From assembly GCA_019359435.1 (NCBI GenBank), contig JAHHHI010000102.1, positions 1 to 64,000 of the forward strand: DNA of 64,000 nucleotides. Direction: 5' to 3'. The notes under the pieces were generated by a model. The model did not search any database. It was not told the DNA's origin and saw only the letters and a program-made list of their open reading frames with translations. Numbering within the stretch: position 1 is the first letter of the stretch; every line of letters starts with the position of its first letter. Both the position numbers and the translations under genes were made by a program. Below, in pieces: positions 1-6,789 of the stretch. Origin of the DNA: Kaiparowitsia implicata GSE-PSE-MK54-09C. Its GTDB lineage: Bacteria > Cyanobacteriota > Cyanobacteriia > Elainellales > Elainellaceae.

Positions 1-251
1 GATGCAGCTTCCTTGAGAATGAGCTTCTCCAGCGTCAGATCTGAGATGGCTTTGCGCAGCCGCTCGTTTTCCTTCTCCAGATCCTTCAGTCGCTTCACCT
101 GATCGGATTTCAGCCCGCCAAACTCTTAGGTGAACGCCGACACGCTGATGGCCCGGATCGCTTCCGCGACCGGGCGCCCCTGGGACAACAGGACGTCGAC
201 CTGGCGCAGCTTCGCGACGATCTCTTCAGGCTTGTGCTTCTTCTGCGGCAT
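1..251 (-). pseudogene. IS3-family transposase OrfA remnant
   Basis: Read leftward from 251 the sequence opens with [17 protein letters not shown], the typical N-terminus of an IS3-family OrfA (DNA-binding half of the transposase), and ends at the window edge in the leucine-zipper part (KRLKDLEKENERLRK). In the same frame a TAA at 126-128 interrupts it, exactly where relatives carry a short Tyr-Tyr-Arg-Trp-Arg stretch; a 15-nt in-frame deletion would explain it. The element end appears to lie near 315, just inside a groEL fragment, because the sequence GCCCCCTGAAAAGTGG (minus strand) resembles a terminal inverted repeat. The rest of the element, including OrfB, would be left of the window. 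Assignment to IS3 is secure; the subgroup is not. Confidence 0.8.
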
Positions 252-315
252 AATCGGCATCCTCCAAGGCTCAAAAGCCTACTTCAGGGAGGGCCACTTT
301 TCAGGGGGCAGGCCA

Positions 316-696
316 CTGCGCGCCCTGTCGACGGTCAAGGCCATCAAGACCCAGAACGACGACCAGAAGACCGGCGTCGAGATCGTCCGCAAGGCGATCA
401 TGGCCCCGGCCAAGCAGATCGTCGACAACGCTGGCGATGACGGCGCGGTCGTAGTCGGCAAGCTGCTGGAGTCCAAGGACTACGCCTTCGGCTACAACGC
501 CCAGACGGGCGAGTACGGCGATCTGGTCAAGGCCGGCATCATCGACCCCACCAAGGTCGTGCGCACGGCGATCCAGGACGCGGCTTCGATCGCTGGCCTG
601 CTGATCACCACCGAGGCGATGATCGCCGAGCTGCCCAAGAAGGATTCCGGTCCGGCGATGGGCGGCGGCGGCGGCATGGGTGGCAGGGACTTCTGA
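316..696 (+). pseudogene. groEL: groEL C-terminal fragment (chaperonin 60), cut by the IS
   Basis: The frame encodes roughly the last 126 residues of the 60-kDa chaperonin: the [14 protein letters not shown] block, [11 protein letters not shown], the [19 protein letters not shown] motif, and a Gly-Met tail (MGGGGGMGG). Full GroEL is about 545 residues, so the ATPase and apical regions are missing here. Homology begins directly after the putative IS end near 315, and no chaperonin start codon or ribosome site precedes it; the upstream open codons are antisense to the transposase. I infer that the insertion split groEL, with the 5-prime part outside the window. Alphaproteobacteria often keep several groEL copies, so loss of one is tolerable. 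The gene is followed by a strong terminator. Confidence 0.88.
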
Positions 697-730
697 TCCA
701 AGCCACTCTCGCTTCTGCGAAGACTACGGA

Positions 731-757
731 AAGGCCCGGCATAAGCCGGGCCTTTCC
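731..757 (+). terminator. Rho-independent terminator after groEL
   Basis: A perfect 10-bp stem (AAGGCCCGGC, 731-740, with its complement at 745-754) around an ATAA loop is followed by a short T run. It sits 35 nt after the groEL stop codon and fits intrinsic termination of that transcript. Confidence 0.85.
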
Positions 758-1032
758 TGTCATTGTATCGTCCATGGCTTAAATCAGGCGGCATCAGCGC
801 TCGCCGGCCCAGTCCTGCTTCCGTGGCGCAACGTGCCGACTACTGCGCTGAAGGTAGCCCGCCGCTTCTTGTTCGTGTTGACCCTGGCTGCATGCCGCTT
901 TGACTGAACGTCTGCCGTTTGGCGTCACAGTGGCGGGTACGCTGCTAAGATGAACGGGAGCTTTCATTCTCATTCATTGGCGATTGGACCCTGGCCCTGT
1001 CTTGTGGCTGCACATAACAGGGAGAACTGCTC

Positions 1033-1302
1033 ATGCGAAAATTCATCCTCGCTACTGCCGTCGCCATCAGCGCCTTCGCGGCAATGCCCTCCGCGACAAT
1101 CGCCGCACCGGTCGCTACCCACAACGCGCTTTCGATGCCCTCGGATGTGGAGACGGTGCAATACCACCGAGGCGAGTATCGTCGTGACTGGCGCCCAGGC
1201 CCGCGCCGTTGGGACCGCCCAGGGTACGGCTATGGACGTCGCCACCACGGGCCGCCGACGCATGCTCGGGCTTATGGCAGGCGAAACCATTACCGCTACT
1301 GA
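1033..1302 (+). CDS. small secreted Arg/Gly/Tyr-rich protein
   Basis: This 89-residue protein starts with a signal peptide (MRKFILATAVAISAFAAM, likely cleaved after ATIA) and continues as a short basic tail rich in Arg, Gly, Tyr and His (RRDWRPGPRRWDR, GYGYGRRHHG). Such short basic exported proteins are common in Rhizobiales and unnamed; the low-complexity tail suggests binding to the envelope or to anionic polymers, but that is a guess. AGGGAGA lies 9 nt before the ATG. It stands alone between groEL and the acyl-carrier-like gene, same direction. No specific family is recognised. Confidence 0.75.
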   Translation: MRKFILATAVAISAFAAMPSATIAAPVATHNALSMPSDVETVQYHRGEYRRDWRPGPRRWDRPGYGYGRRHHGPPTHARAYGRRNHYRY

Positions 1303-1372
1303 CAAGTTCATAGCTCGCGCCCGCTCAGCGTGGCGCGAGCGCCCATATGCTGTGGAACGGAAGGAATTCAGG

Positions 1373-1648
1373 ATGGCTGAACTCGGCGTTGAAGAGACCG
1401 ATATTATCATCGAGCGTCTGCTTCAGATTATCGCTGATGAAGGCCTCGTTGACCGCAGTAAGCTGGATCCGCACGCGCAACTGGACGAAATTGGGGTCTC
1501 CGCAGATGACCGTGTGCTGATCGGCAACGCCATAGAACGAGAATTCGATCGAGATATTTTGAGCGACGATGAAATCGAAAAATGCGTGACCGTGCGTGAA
1601 TTGGTAAGTCTCCTCGCTAAGCGCATTTCAGAGCAAAACTCTGGTTGA
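1373..1648 (+). CDS. acyl-carrier-protein-like small protein lacking the DSL serine
   Basis: A 91-residue acidic protein with the four-helix ACP pattern: LDEIGVSADDRVLIGNAIE followed by REFDRDILSDDEIEK and TVRELVSLLAKRI, matching the helix II-III and C-terminal helix layout of acyl carrier proteins. In true ACPs the phosphopantetheine serine sits in a D-S-L motif at the start of helix II; here the aligned residues are S-A-D-D, so the attachment serine is shifted or absent. It may therefore be an ACP-fold regulator or degenerate carrier. GGAAGGAATTCAGG precedes the ATG. No fatty-acid or polyketide genes lie nearby. The fold call is moderately firm; function is open. Confidence 0.65.
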   Translation: MAELGVEETDIIIERLLQIIADEGLVDRSKLDPHAQLDEIGVSADDRVLIGNAIEREFDRDILSDDEIEKCVTVRELVSLLAKRISEQNSG

Positions 1649-1872
1649 GGCCGGCACCAGCGCCGGCCCAATCCAAAGCCGGGCTGGCTCTGGCGGTGAC
1701 AGGGGTGACCGGAGACAGCCCGATGACCCGCGTGGGCGGGTCCATATCACAGCGGCGGTTCGAGGCGGGGCCAAGCTTCACTGCCATTGCGAATTGGCTA
1801 CTTCCCTTCGGCGGGTCTCCTTGACGCCACGCTGGGAACGGCGACCGATTTGGGCATTCAAGCACAACTGGA

Positions 1873-2304
1873 ATGACGATGGCAGATGACCCAGAACTGA
1901 ACGGCCTTGGCAAAGACCCCTCTGCCTTCACGAAGTTGGCGCAAGCCACGGCGCGCTGGACGGGCAAACCGGCCACCTTTTTTGTGGCGCTCGGCATCAT
2001 CGTCATTTGGGGACTGTCGGGGCCCATTTTCGGCTTCAATGATACGTGGCAGCTCGTCATCAATACCTCCACCACCATCATCACCTTCCTGATGGTGTTT
2101 ATCATCCAGAACAGCCAGAACCGCGACACAGCCGCTATGCAAATCAAGCTCGATGAGCTGCTGTCGAAAGTCGAGGGCGCAAGGGAAGAGTTGATGGATC
2201 TCGAAGAACTTGACGAGGAAGAATTAGCCGGCCTGAAAAAGACCTTTGAAAAGCGGGCTCAAATTGCAAGGAATGGTGGCGACCCTGACGAGCGTCTATT
2301 CTGA
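1873..2304 (+). CDS. low-affinity iron permease family membrane protein
   Basis: The 143-residue product has two transmembrane segments (about residues 33-52, FFVALGIIVIWGLSG, and 63-82, TTIITFLMVFIIQNSQNRD) followed by an acidic cytoplasmic tail. The pattern W-x-LSGP-x-FGFNDTWQL, the second helix ending in QNSQNRD, and KLDEL match the bacterial low-affinity iron permease family (Pfam Iron_permease, Fet4-like). Bacterial members are far shorter than fungal Fet4 and iron transport by them is not well shown. An alternative ATG six nt downstream (1879) is equally likely; neither has a strong ribosome site. Monocistronic. Confidence 0.75.
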   Translation: MTMADDPELNGLGKDPSAFTKLAQATARWTGKPATFFVALGIIVIWGLSGPIFGFNDTWQLVINTSTTIITFLMVFIIQNSQNRDTAAMQIKLDELLSKVEGAREELMDLEELDEEELAGLKKTFEKRAQIARNGGDPDERLF

Positions 2305-2341
2305 TACAGGGGACAGAATGTCAGTGACAAAGCGCCGCCGT

Positions 2342-2557
2342 TCACACAAAAAAATCACTTCCCCATCCGCCACGATCGGGAAATGAACAAGAATTGTCGT
2401 TTACGGGTGCGCGCCGGAAGAGGCGAACTGTCTCGTTCCAATCTTCAATTACTTTCCAAAGGGAAAGCGTTTCCTCTGCCGACAATAGCTCCGTACGAAG
2501 ACGATCGATCGCCTCGTCGCGCCTTCTCTCATTTCCGATTGAATATGCGGTAATCAT
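2342..2557 (-). CDS. conserved 71-residue protein, module copy 1
   Basis: A short soluble protein beginning MITAYSIGNERRRDEA and containing LWKVIEDWNE, predicted mainly helical. No named family is recognised. Its reality rests on a close paralogue at 47273-47497, which shares the start, the central helix, the PVNDN motif and the GSDFF tail. In both places it follows a DUF892 gene on the same strand, so the pair probably forms a stress-induced operon. Its job is unknown; co-occurrence suggests it works with the ferritin-like protein. Confidence 0.72.
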   Translation of the reverse strand: MITAYSIGNERRRDEAIDRLRTELLSAEETLSLWKVIEDWNETVRLFRRAPVNDNSCSFPDRGGWGSDFFV

Positions 2558-2628
2558 GCGAGTGCGCCTGTTTTAACTGAGCTGGTGAAACCGCGGGCCG
2601 CTGGCAGAACGGGTGGCCCGCAGAGCCG

Positions 2629-3138
2629 CTAATGTTTGGCAGTGGTGTCAGGCATCTCGCTGCGCGCCAGATACTTATCGGTCACGCCAGGAAGGTTTTC
2701 GGCCAGCCATTTCGCCATTGCCTCCTCCTCCTGAAGGATGCGTTGGCATACCGCGCTGGTCTCAGCGTCACCGCACGCTTCGGCCGTGGCAACCAAAACC
2801 TTGTAGGCGGCGATTTCCATGTGCTCGAACGTGTAACTGGCCATCGAGCCCTTAACGATTTCGTCGTCAACGAACGCGCCGCTCATGCCCTGGCCCATGG
2901 CCATGAACTTTCCCATGAGGTCTTTCATCGTAGAGGTGTCACCGCCCCGTCTCTCGATACAGGACTGAAGCATGTCGGCCTGCCGGGTCGTCTCGGCCAG
3001 GTGCGTTTCGATCTTGGTCTTCACCTCCGGGTAATTCTCGATACGCCCTGCCATCGCAGAGAGCATCGTTTCTGCCTGCTTTTCCATAGCGTGCGCATCG
3101 CGCAGCCATGCCATCAGGTGTTCTTCTTTGGTGGGCAT
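2629..3138 (-). CDS. DUF892 ferritin-like stress protein (YciE/YciF type), module copy 1
   Basis: This 169-residue all-helical protein has the DUF892 signature: KEEHLMAWLRDAHAMEKQAE at the start, HLAETTRQADMLQ in the middle and EHMEIAAYKVL near residue 110, with regularly spaced Glu/His typical of a ferritin-like four-helix bundle. Family members are linked to osmotic, desiccation and oxidative stress; no enzyme activity is firmly assigned. A GAGG-type site precedes ATG at 3138 by a few nt (AGGAGGTTTCT). A stress-type promoter candidate lies at 3169-3193. The gene is the centre of a module repeated in mirror orientation near 46.7 kb, where the product is very similar along its length. Confidence 0.9.
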   Translation of the reverse strand: MPTKEEHLMAWLRDAHAMEKQAETMLSAMAGRIENYPEVKTKIETHLAETTRQADMLQSCIERRGGDTSTMKDLMGKFMAMGQGMSGAFVDDEIVKGSMASYTFEHMEIAAYKVLVATAEACGDAETSAVCQRILQEEEAMAKWLAENLPGVTDKYLARSEMPDTTAKH

Positions 3139-3168
3139 AGAAACCTCCTCGGGACGAGATACCGGGCC

Positions 3169-3193
3169 AACTGTGGCCGCGAAGAGAAGTTCC
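3169..3193 (-). promoter_or_regulatory. candidate EcfG (general stress) promoter for the DUF892 gene, weak -10
   Basis: On the minus strand GGAAC is followed after 16 nt by AGTT, one mismatch from the alphaproteobacterial EcfG consensus GGAAC-N16/17-CGTT. It ends 31 nt before the DUF892 start. It is back to back with the perfect site at 3202-3226. Confidence 0.45.
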
Positions 3194-3201
3194 CCTTAGT
3201 C

Positions 3202-3226
3202 GGAACCTGATCATCCCTCCTCCGTT
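3202..3226 (+). promoter_or_regulatory. EcfG-type general stress promoter for the 3261 gene
   Basis: GGAAC (3202-3206), 16 nt, CGTT (3223-3226) is an exact match to the consensus for EcfG sigma factors. It lies 35 nt before the ATG of the small divergent gene at 3261. The same arrangement, with a divergent pair of sites, recurs at the second copy of the module. Confidence 0.72.
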
Positions 3227-3260
3227 CGTTCCGGAGACCGATCGAAATCGGGAGGAGGAT

Positions 3261-3439
3261 ATGAGCGATCAACGCGAGAAAAACAGAGCTGCCGGGGCGG
3301 CCTATGCAGCCCGACAGAAGCCGGAACTAGCAAAAGCTCTCGGCGGGAGGCAAAAAAGATGGCCGAGACAATGCGCGCCGAAGAGGTGGAGAAGCTGGCT
3401 CACCCAGAGTGCGATAAATTGAAAAGCCCCGGGAAATGA
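3261..3439 (+). pseudogene. small DUF3008-like stress protein, frameshifted copy
   Basis: After a strong GGAGGAGG site the sequence reads MSDQREKNRAAGAAYAARQ and KPELAKALGG, closely matching the intact 59-residue protein at 46393-46572. Directly after LGG one G is missing (GGCGGGAGGCAAAA), so the present frame runs into unrelated residues and stops at 3420-3422. Restoring one G gives EAKKMAETM...EEVEKLAHPEC and the natural stop at 3437-3439. The AAGAAYAA and later MAETM pattern resembles DUF3008 proteins such as 41214-41402. Either a real frameshift or a sequencing error in a G-rich run. Confidence 0.75.
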
Positions 3440-3673
3440 CCCGTTCGTCTGGTTTAAGCCCCGCTAAAACGAGGCGGTTTACGAGAGGATCGATCGCCAT
3501 AATCGCTGTAGCGCTCGCACTCGCCTCGTAGCGATTGGCCGCCAGACCCGGGGGTCGGTTTCCAATGCCAAAATCGCTAAAGCCCTGCGAATGGGGCAGC
3601 CGGTTCCATGTTGCGTCGCGGAGGATATGGCTATGGCTAGATGCACACCTCCGACCCAGAGAAGGAGGCCCTA

Positions 3674-3970
3674 ATGATGAAATCTAACCATTTTAGACGC
3701 CCGGTTCTCATTCTGACCGGGCTCGGACACCCCACTGCCGTGTCGTCTGTGATGGAAGCTTACATGTTCCTCACCGACTGGCCCGTTAGCCGGCGCGACA
3801 GTGGCCACAGCCTGGCTTTGAAATCTTGCCTGGCTGCCCTCAACGGGGAAATCGAGACTGAAACGGCACGCGGCATCTTCGCGTCTTTCGCTGAGCGTCA
3901 CGACATCCTCATGCTCGACTTCACAGCTTTTAGGCGTCGCGGCCAAGAAGGCTCCAACGAAGTCGCCTGA
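3674..3970 (+). CDS. DUF982 family protein
   Basis: A 98-residue protein with the DUF982 pattern: PVLILTGLGHP near the start, then SSVMEAYMFLTDWPVSRR, LKSCLAALNGEI and TARGIFASFAERHDI. DUF982 proteins are small, of unknown function and nearly restricted to Rhizobiales, where they are frequent on plasmids and genomic islands. The start at 3674 is chosen because AAGGAGG lies 6 nt upstream; an upstream ATG at 3641 has no ribosome site. It is isolated, with about 230 nt of apparently non-coding sequence before it. Confidence 0.82.
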   Translation: MMKSNHFRRPVLILTGLGHPTAVSSVMEAYMFLTDWPVSRRDSGHSLALKSCLAALNGEIETETARGIFASFAERHDILMLDFTAFRRRGQEGSNEVA

Positions 3971-4094
3971 CTAGGGACCCCAGAGGGAGCGGACGCTTTA
4001 CTGGTGGATTAATGCCGTGACACTCCGCGCAGGTAGGCTTGCGGCCGAAATGCCAGGGCAAGTTCCGCGGCGGTCCTGGGATCAAGCTTCACGA

Positions 4095-4811
4095 TCAGCC
4101 GAAGTCACGTTCGGCCGCGTCGATGACCTCGTCCAGATGTCCAGCCTTGAGCCGATCGAGCGGAGTTCCACCGATGCTGGGCTTGGGCTGAATGAGCCAC
4201 TGCCAGGCGGCTCTCGGGTTGCGGATGATCCTGGTGACGTCCGACATGCCTTCCACCGGCCGGCCGTCGACGAACTGCGCCAAGGGGAAGACGTGCTTGC
4301 GCTCGCCCTTGAGCAGTCCAATGACGGCGCCTCGCCTCTGCCAGTCATGCAGGGTCGATCGCTTGGTGCTGAATGCCTTCTCGATGTCCCCCGGTCCGGC
4401 AACCGGCCCCGCCCAGTCCTCAAGGCGAACAGGCGTCGCGTAGGTCGCAAGACGCCTGCCGCCTTCGTCGAGATCCACCACGTCGGCCAAGCCGCCTCCC
4501 TGGCTAACCTCGACGGGCTTGTCGACCCTGAGCTGAATTAGCTTCCCAGTGTGGTGGCCGGCGAGATCGGCGACCACGGTTTGCATTGCCTCGGCAAGGC
4601 CGTTTTCGTGGGCCAGAATCTGACGCTGCTGCTCGTCAGACAGCCGGACAGCGGCGGCCGTGAGCGCGGCGACGACCTTGCTCTTGCCCTTCAGCACGGA
4701 TCTGGAAATTCCAGGATTGTGCCGGGCGAGCACGTCGAGAATGTCGGCGACGGCTGCGCTGTTCACGTTGAACTGCGCTCCACCGCCAGACTTGCGAACC
4801 GTTGCGACCAT
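4095..4811 (-). CDS. antitoxin-like regulator with Xre/MbcA/ParS-type C-terminal domain
   Basis: The 238-residue product has a helical N-terminal half (AVADILDVLARHNPG..., residues about 14-70), a middle segment with a helix-turn-helix look (KAFSTKRSTLHDWQRRGAV) and a C-terminal RAAWQWLIQPKPSIGGTPLD motif, which matches the toxin-binding DUF2384 domain of Xre/MbcA/ParS antitoxins. No RES or other toxin partner is visible beside it, so it is either orphaned or a stand-alone regulator. Start 4811 has GGAGG 6 nt upstream; upstream ATGs at 4823 and 4829 are possible. A four-unit 9-bp repeat lies just before the gene and may be its operator. It follows dinB on the same strand. Confidence 0.65.
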   Translation of the reverse strand: MVATVRKSGGGAQFNVNSAAVADILDVLARHNPGISRSVLKGKSKVVAALTAAAVRLSDEQQRQILAHENGLAEAMQTVVADLAGHHTGKLIQLRVDKPVEVSQGGGLADVVDLDEGGRRLATYATPVRLEDWAGPVAGPGDIEKAFSTKRSTLHDWQRRGAVIGLLKGERKHVFPLAQFVDGRPVEGMSDVTRIIRNPRAAWQWLIQPKPSIGGTPLDRLKAGHLDEVIDAAERDFG

Positions 4812-4841
4812 GTTGGCCTCCATACCCATCGGAGGTTGGAT

Positions 4842-4877
4842 ATAGTCCGGATTGTCCGAATTGTCCAGATTGTGCGG
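4842..4877. repeat. four tandem 9-bp repeats (consensus ATTGTCCGG), putative operator
   Basis: Four head-to-tail 9-mers occupy 36 bp: ATAGTCCGG, ATTGTCCGA, ATTGTCCAG, ATTGTGCGG. They lie 31 to 66 bp before the start of the antitoxin-like gene at 4811 and after the broken 3-prime end of dinB. A 9-bp period is close to one helical turn, which would place repeated half-sites on one face of the DNA. Autoregulation by the adjacent regulator is inferred. Confidence 0.7.
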
Positions 4878-4990
4878 CTTGGATGCTAGAGTGCCCGACG
4901 CGGCTGCAGCCTCGAAGTCCGAGTTCTCGACAAGAGACGACAATGTCACGCCAAGCAAGCGAATGCCTCTCGCAACCGGGAAACACCTGA

Positions 4991-6085
4991 TCAATGAGCG
5001 AGGCAAATGGCTTCGATCTCGCCCTGGCTCGCCGGAGGCGAGACGACAGTCTGGGTGCACGTGATCCGATGGAAATCGGCGTATTTCACTTTCAGCGTGA
5101 ACGTCCGGCCGCGTAGCCCGCTCGTCTCGCAGTGGCGCCAGACTTTCGCGACCAGCGGCATGAGCTCTGCTCGCGCCGCGTCGAGCTCGAAGATGTCGGC
5201 CGCGAAAGTGTCCTCGGCGCCGACCGACTTTCGCGGCCGATCGGGCTCGACAAGCCTCTCGTCAATTCCGCGCGCGATCCAGTAGTACCAGGAGCCCGAC
5301 TTGCCGAAATTCTGCTGCAGGAACGAAAGCGACTTCGCCTTGAGATCGCCACCGGTCTCGATGCCGAGCAGCTGCATCTTGGCGGCCGTCGCCGGACCGA
5401 CGCCATGAAACTTCTTGACCGGCAGCGCCTCGACAAACGCTTCACCCATCCGGGGCGTGACCACGAACTGGCCGTTCGGCTTGTTCTGGTCGCTGGCCAT
5501 CTTGGCGAGGAATTTGTTGTAGGAGATGCCTGCAGACGCATTGAGACCGGTCACTGCCCTGATCTTCGCCCGGATCATCTCGGCGATCGTCGTGGCGATC
5601 GGGATGTTCTGATGGTTCTCGGTGACGTCGAGATAGGCCTCGTCGAGCGAGAGCGGCTCGATCAGATCAGTGTGCTCGGCGAAAATTTCGCGGATCTGTG
5701 CGGACACCTTTCGATAGACGTCGAAGCGCGGCGGCACGAAAATCAGTTCAGGACATTTCCGCTTTGCCGTGATGGAAGGCAGGGCGGAACGCACGCCAAA
5801 AGCCCGCGCCTCGTAGCTGGCCGCGGCAACGACGCCGCGGGCGGCCGAGCCGCCGACGGCGACGGGCTTCCCGCGCAGCTCGGGATTGTCGCGCTGCTCG
5901 ACCGAGGCATAGAAAGCGTCCATGTCGACGTGAATGATCTTGCGGTATGGACCGGCCGCGGCCTGGACCGCGGGCCTACCGCCGGCGATGATCTCCAGCT
6001 CGAAACTCTCCACGACGACGTCCCCCGCGCCGCCGGACGTGACGGCCGGGTCTTTTCCTGACGTCGTGTCGGCAGCGATCGTCAC
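4991..6085 (-). CDS. dinB: DNA polymerase IV (Y family) with frameshifted C-terminus
   Basis: Translesion polymerase. Palm and finger motifs are intact: HVDMDAFYASVEQ (metal-binding Asp), the SLDEAYLDV catalytic acidic motif, and NASAGISYNKFLAK with the helix-hairpin-helix region VKKFHGVGPATAAKM. The frame stops after CLAH at 4991, but the normal end of the little finger (LIDQVFP, then VARGIRLLGVTLSSL) follows in the two other frames between about 4905 and 5000, so two single-base indels have removed roughly the last 30-40 residues. Activity may survive with altered processivity. GTG start at 6085 overlaps the SRAP stop (GTGA), implying translational coupling. Confidence 0.85.
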   Translation of the reverse strand: MTIAADTTSGKDPAVTSGGAGDVVVESFELEIIAGGRPAVQAAAGPYRKIIHVDMDAFYASVEQRDNPELRGKPVAVGGSAARGVVAAASYEARAFGVRSALPSITAKRKCPELIFVPPRFDVYRKVSAQIREIFAEHTDLIEPLSLDEAYLDVTENHQNIPIATTIAEMIRAKIRAVTGLNASAGISYNKFLAKMASDQNKPNGQFVVTPRMGEAFVEALPVKKFHGVGPATAAKMQLLGIETGGDLKAKSLSFLQQNFGKSGSWYYWIARGIDERLVEPDRPRKSVGAEDTFAADIFELDAARAELMPLVAKVWRHCETSGLRGRTFTLKVKYADFHRITCTQTVVSPPASQGEIEAICLAH

Positions 6086-6753
6086 AGCAGCGTATCCTCC
6101 TTAGGCTTCGCTGGCGGCTCCACGACGACGAGCATGTTGCCGGGAAGCGGCCGCTGGAGGTGTTTGACCTCTTCCCATGATCCGGTGAGCCACAGGTCGA
6201 CTTCCTCCGGCGTCGTGAGGATCGCCGGCATTGCCTTGAAGTGGATCGGCTTGACGATCTCATTCGGCGAGGTGGTCAGGAAGCCGTACAGCTCAAACTC
6301 GCGCTCGCCGTCTCGAACTTTCTTCACGCCCTTCCACGGCGTCCAGAACCCGGCAAAAAACATCAACGGCCGGTCCGGGTTCTGGGCAAACCACGCATTT
6401 GGAACCCTTCCACCCGGCACCTGGCTCGCCGGGTCGGGTTCGGCGAAGGAGGTGAACGGCACCACGCAGCGGCTGGTCGGCCCGAGCCAGCGACGCCAAT
6501 GTGAGGAATCGACATTACGGATGTTGGTGACGCCGGGATCGTAGTTGCCTTTGATATAGGCCGGTGGCGTCGGCATGCCCCAGGTGGCGCGCACGATCTC
6601 CCGCTGCCCATCTTCGCCGACGCGGACGATCGGAGCCAGTGTGTTCGGATAGACATCGAAGGACTCTTCGTTCCAGCCGGCCTTGTCGTGGAACGCCTTG
6701 GTGAACTGCAGCACTGCGTCGCGCGTCGTCGTGACGTTGTACAGATTGCACAT
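6082..6753 (-). CDS. yedK: SRAP-domain protein (HMCES/YedK), abasic-site crosslinker
   Basis: A 223-residue SOS-response-associated peptidase family protein. The mature N-terminus MCNLY places the catalytic Cys at residue 2, which in YedK/HMCES forms a thiazolidine crosslink with abasic sites in single-stranded DNA; NIRNVDSSHWRRW supplies the conserved Asn region and PIHFKAMPAIL the conserved His. Length is normal. The start at 6753 has AGGAGGA upstream and is required for Cys2. It overlaps dinB by 4 nt, a common pairing of an AP-site shield with a translesion polymerase. Immediately upstream lies a helicase gene whose 3-prime half has been deleted, so the gene may now be transcribed from that promoter. 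Confidence 0.9.
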   Translation of the reverse strand: MCNLYNVTTTRDAVLQFTKAFHDKAGWNEESFDVYPNTLAPIVRVGEDGQREIVRATWGMPTPPAYIKGNYDPGVTNIRNVDSSHWRRWLGPTSRCVVPFTSFAEPDPASQVPGGRVPNAWFAQNPDRPLMFFAGFWTPWKGVKKVRDGEREFELYGFLTTSPNEIVKPIHFKAMPAILTTPEEVDLWLTGSWEEVKHLQRPLPGNMLVVVEPPAKPKEDTLL

Positions 6754-6789
6754 CGGCCAGCTCCTCCTATCGCCACATGCCGCGCATGC

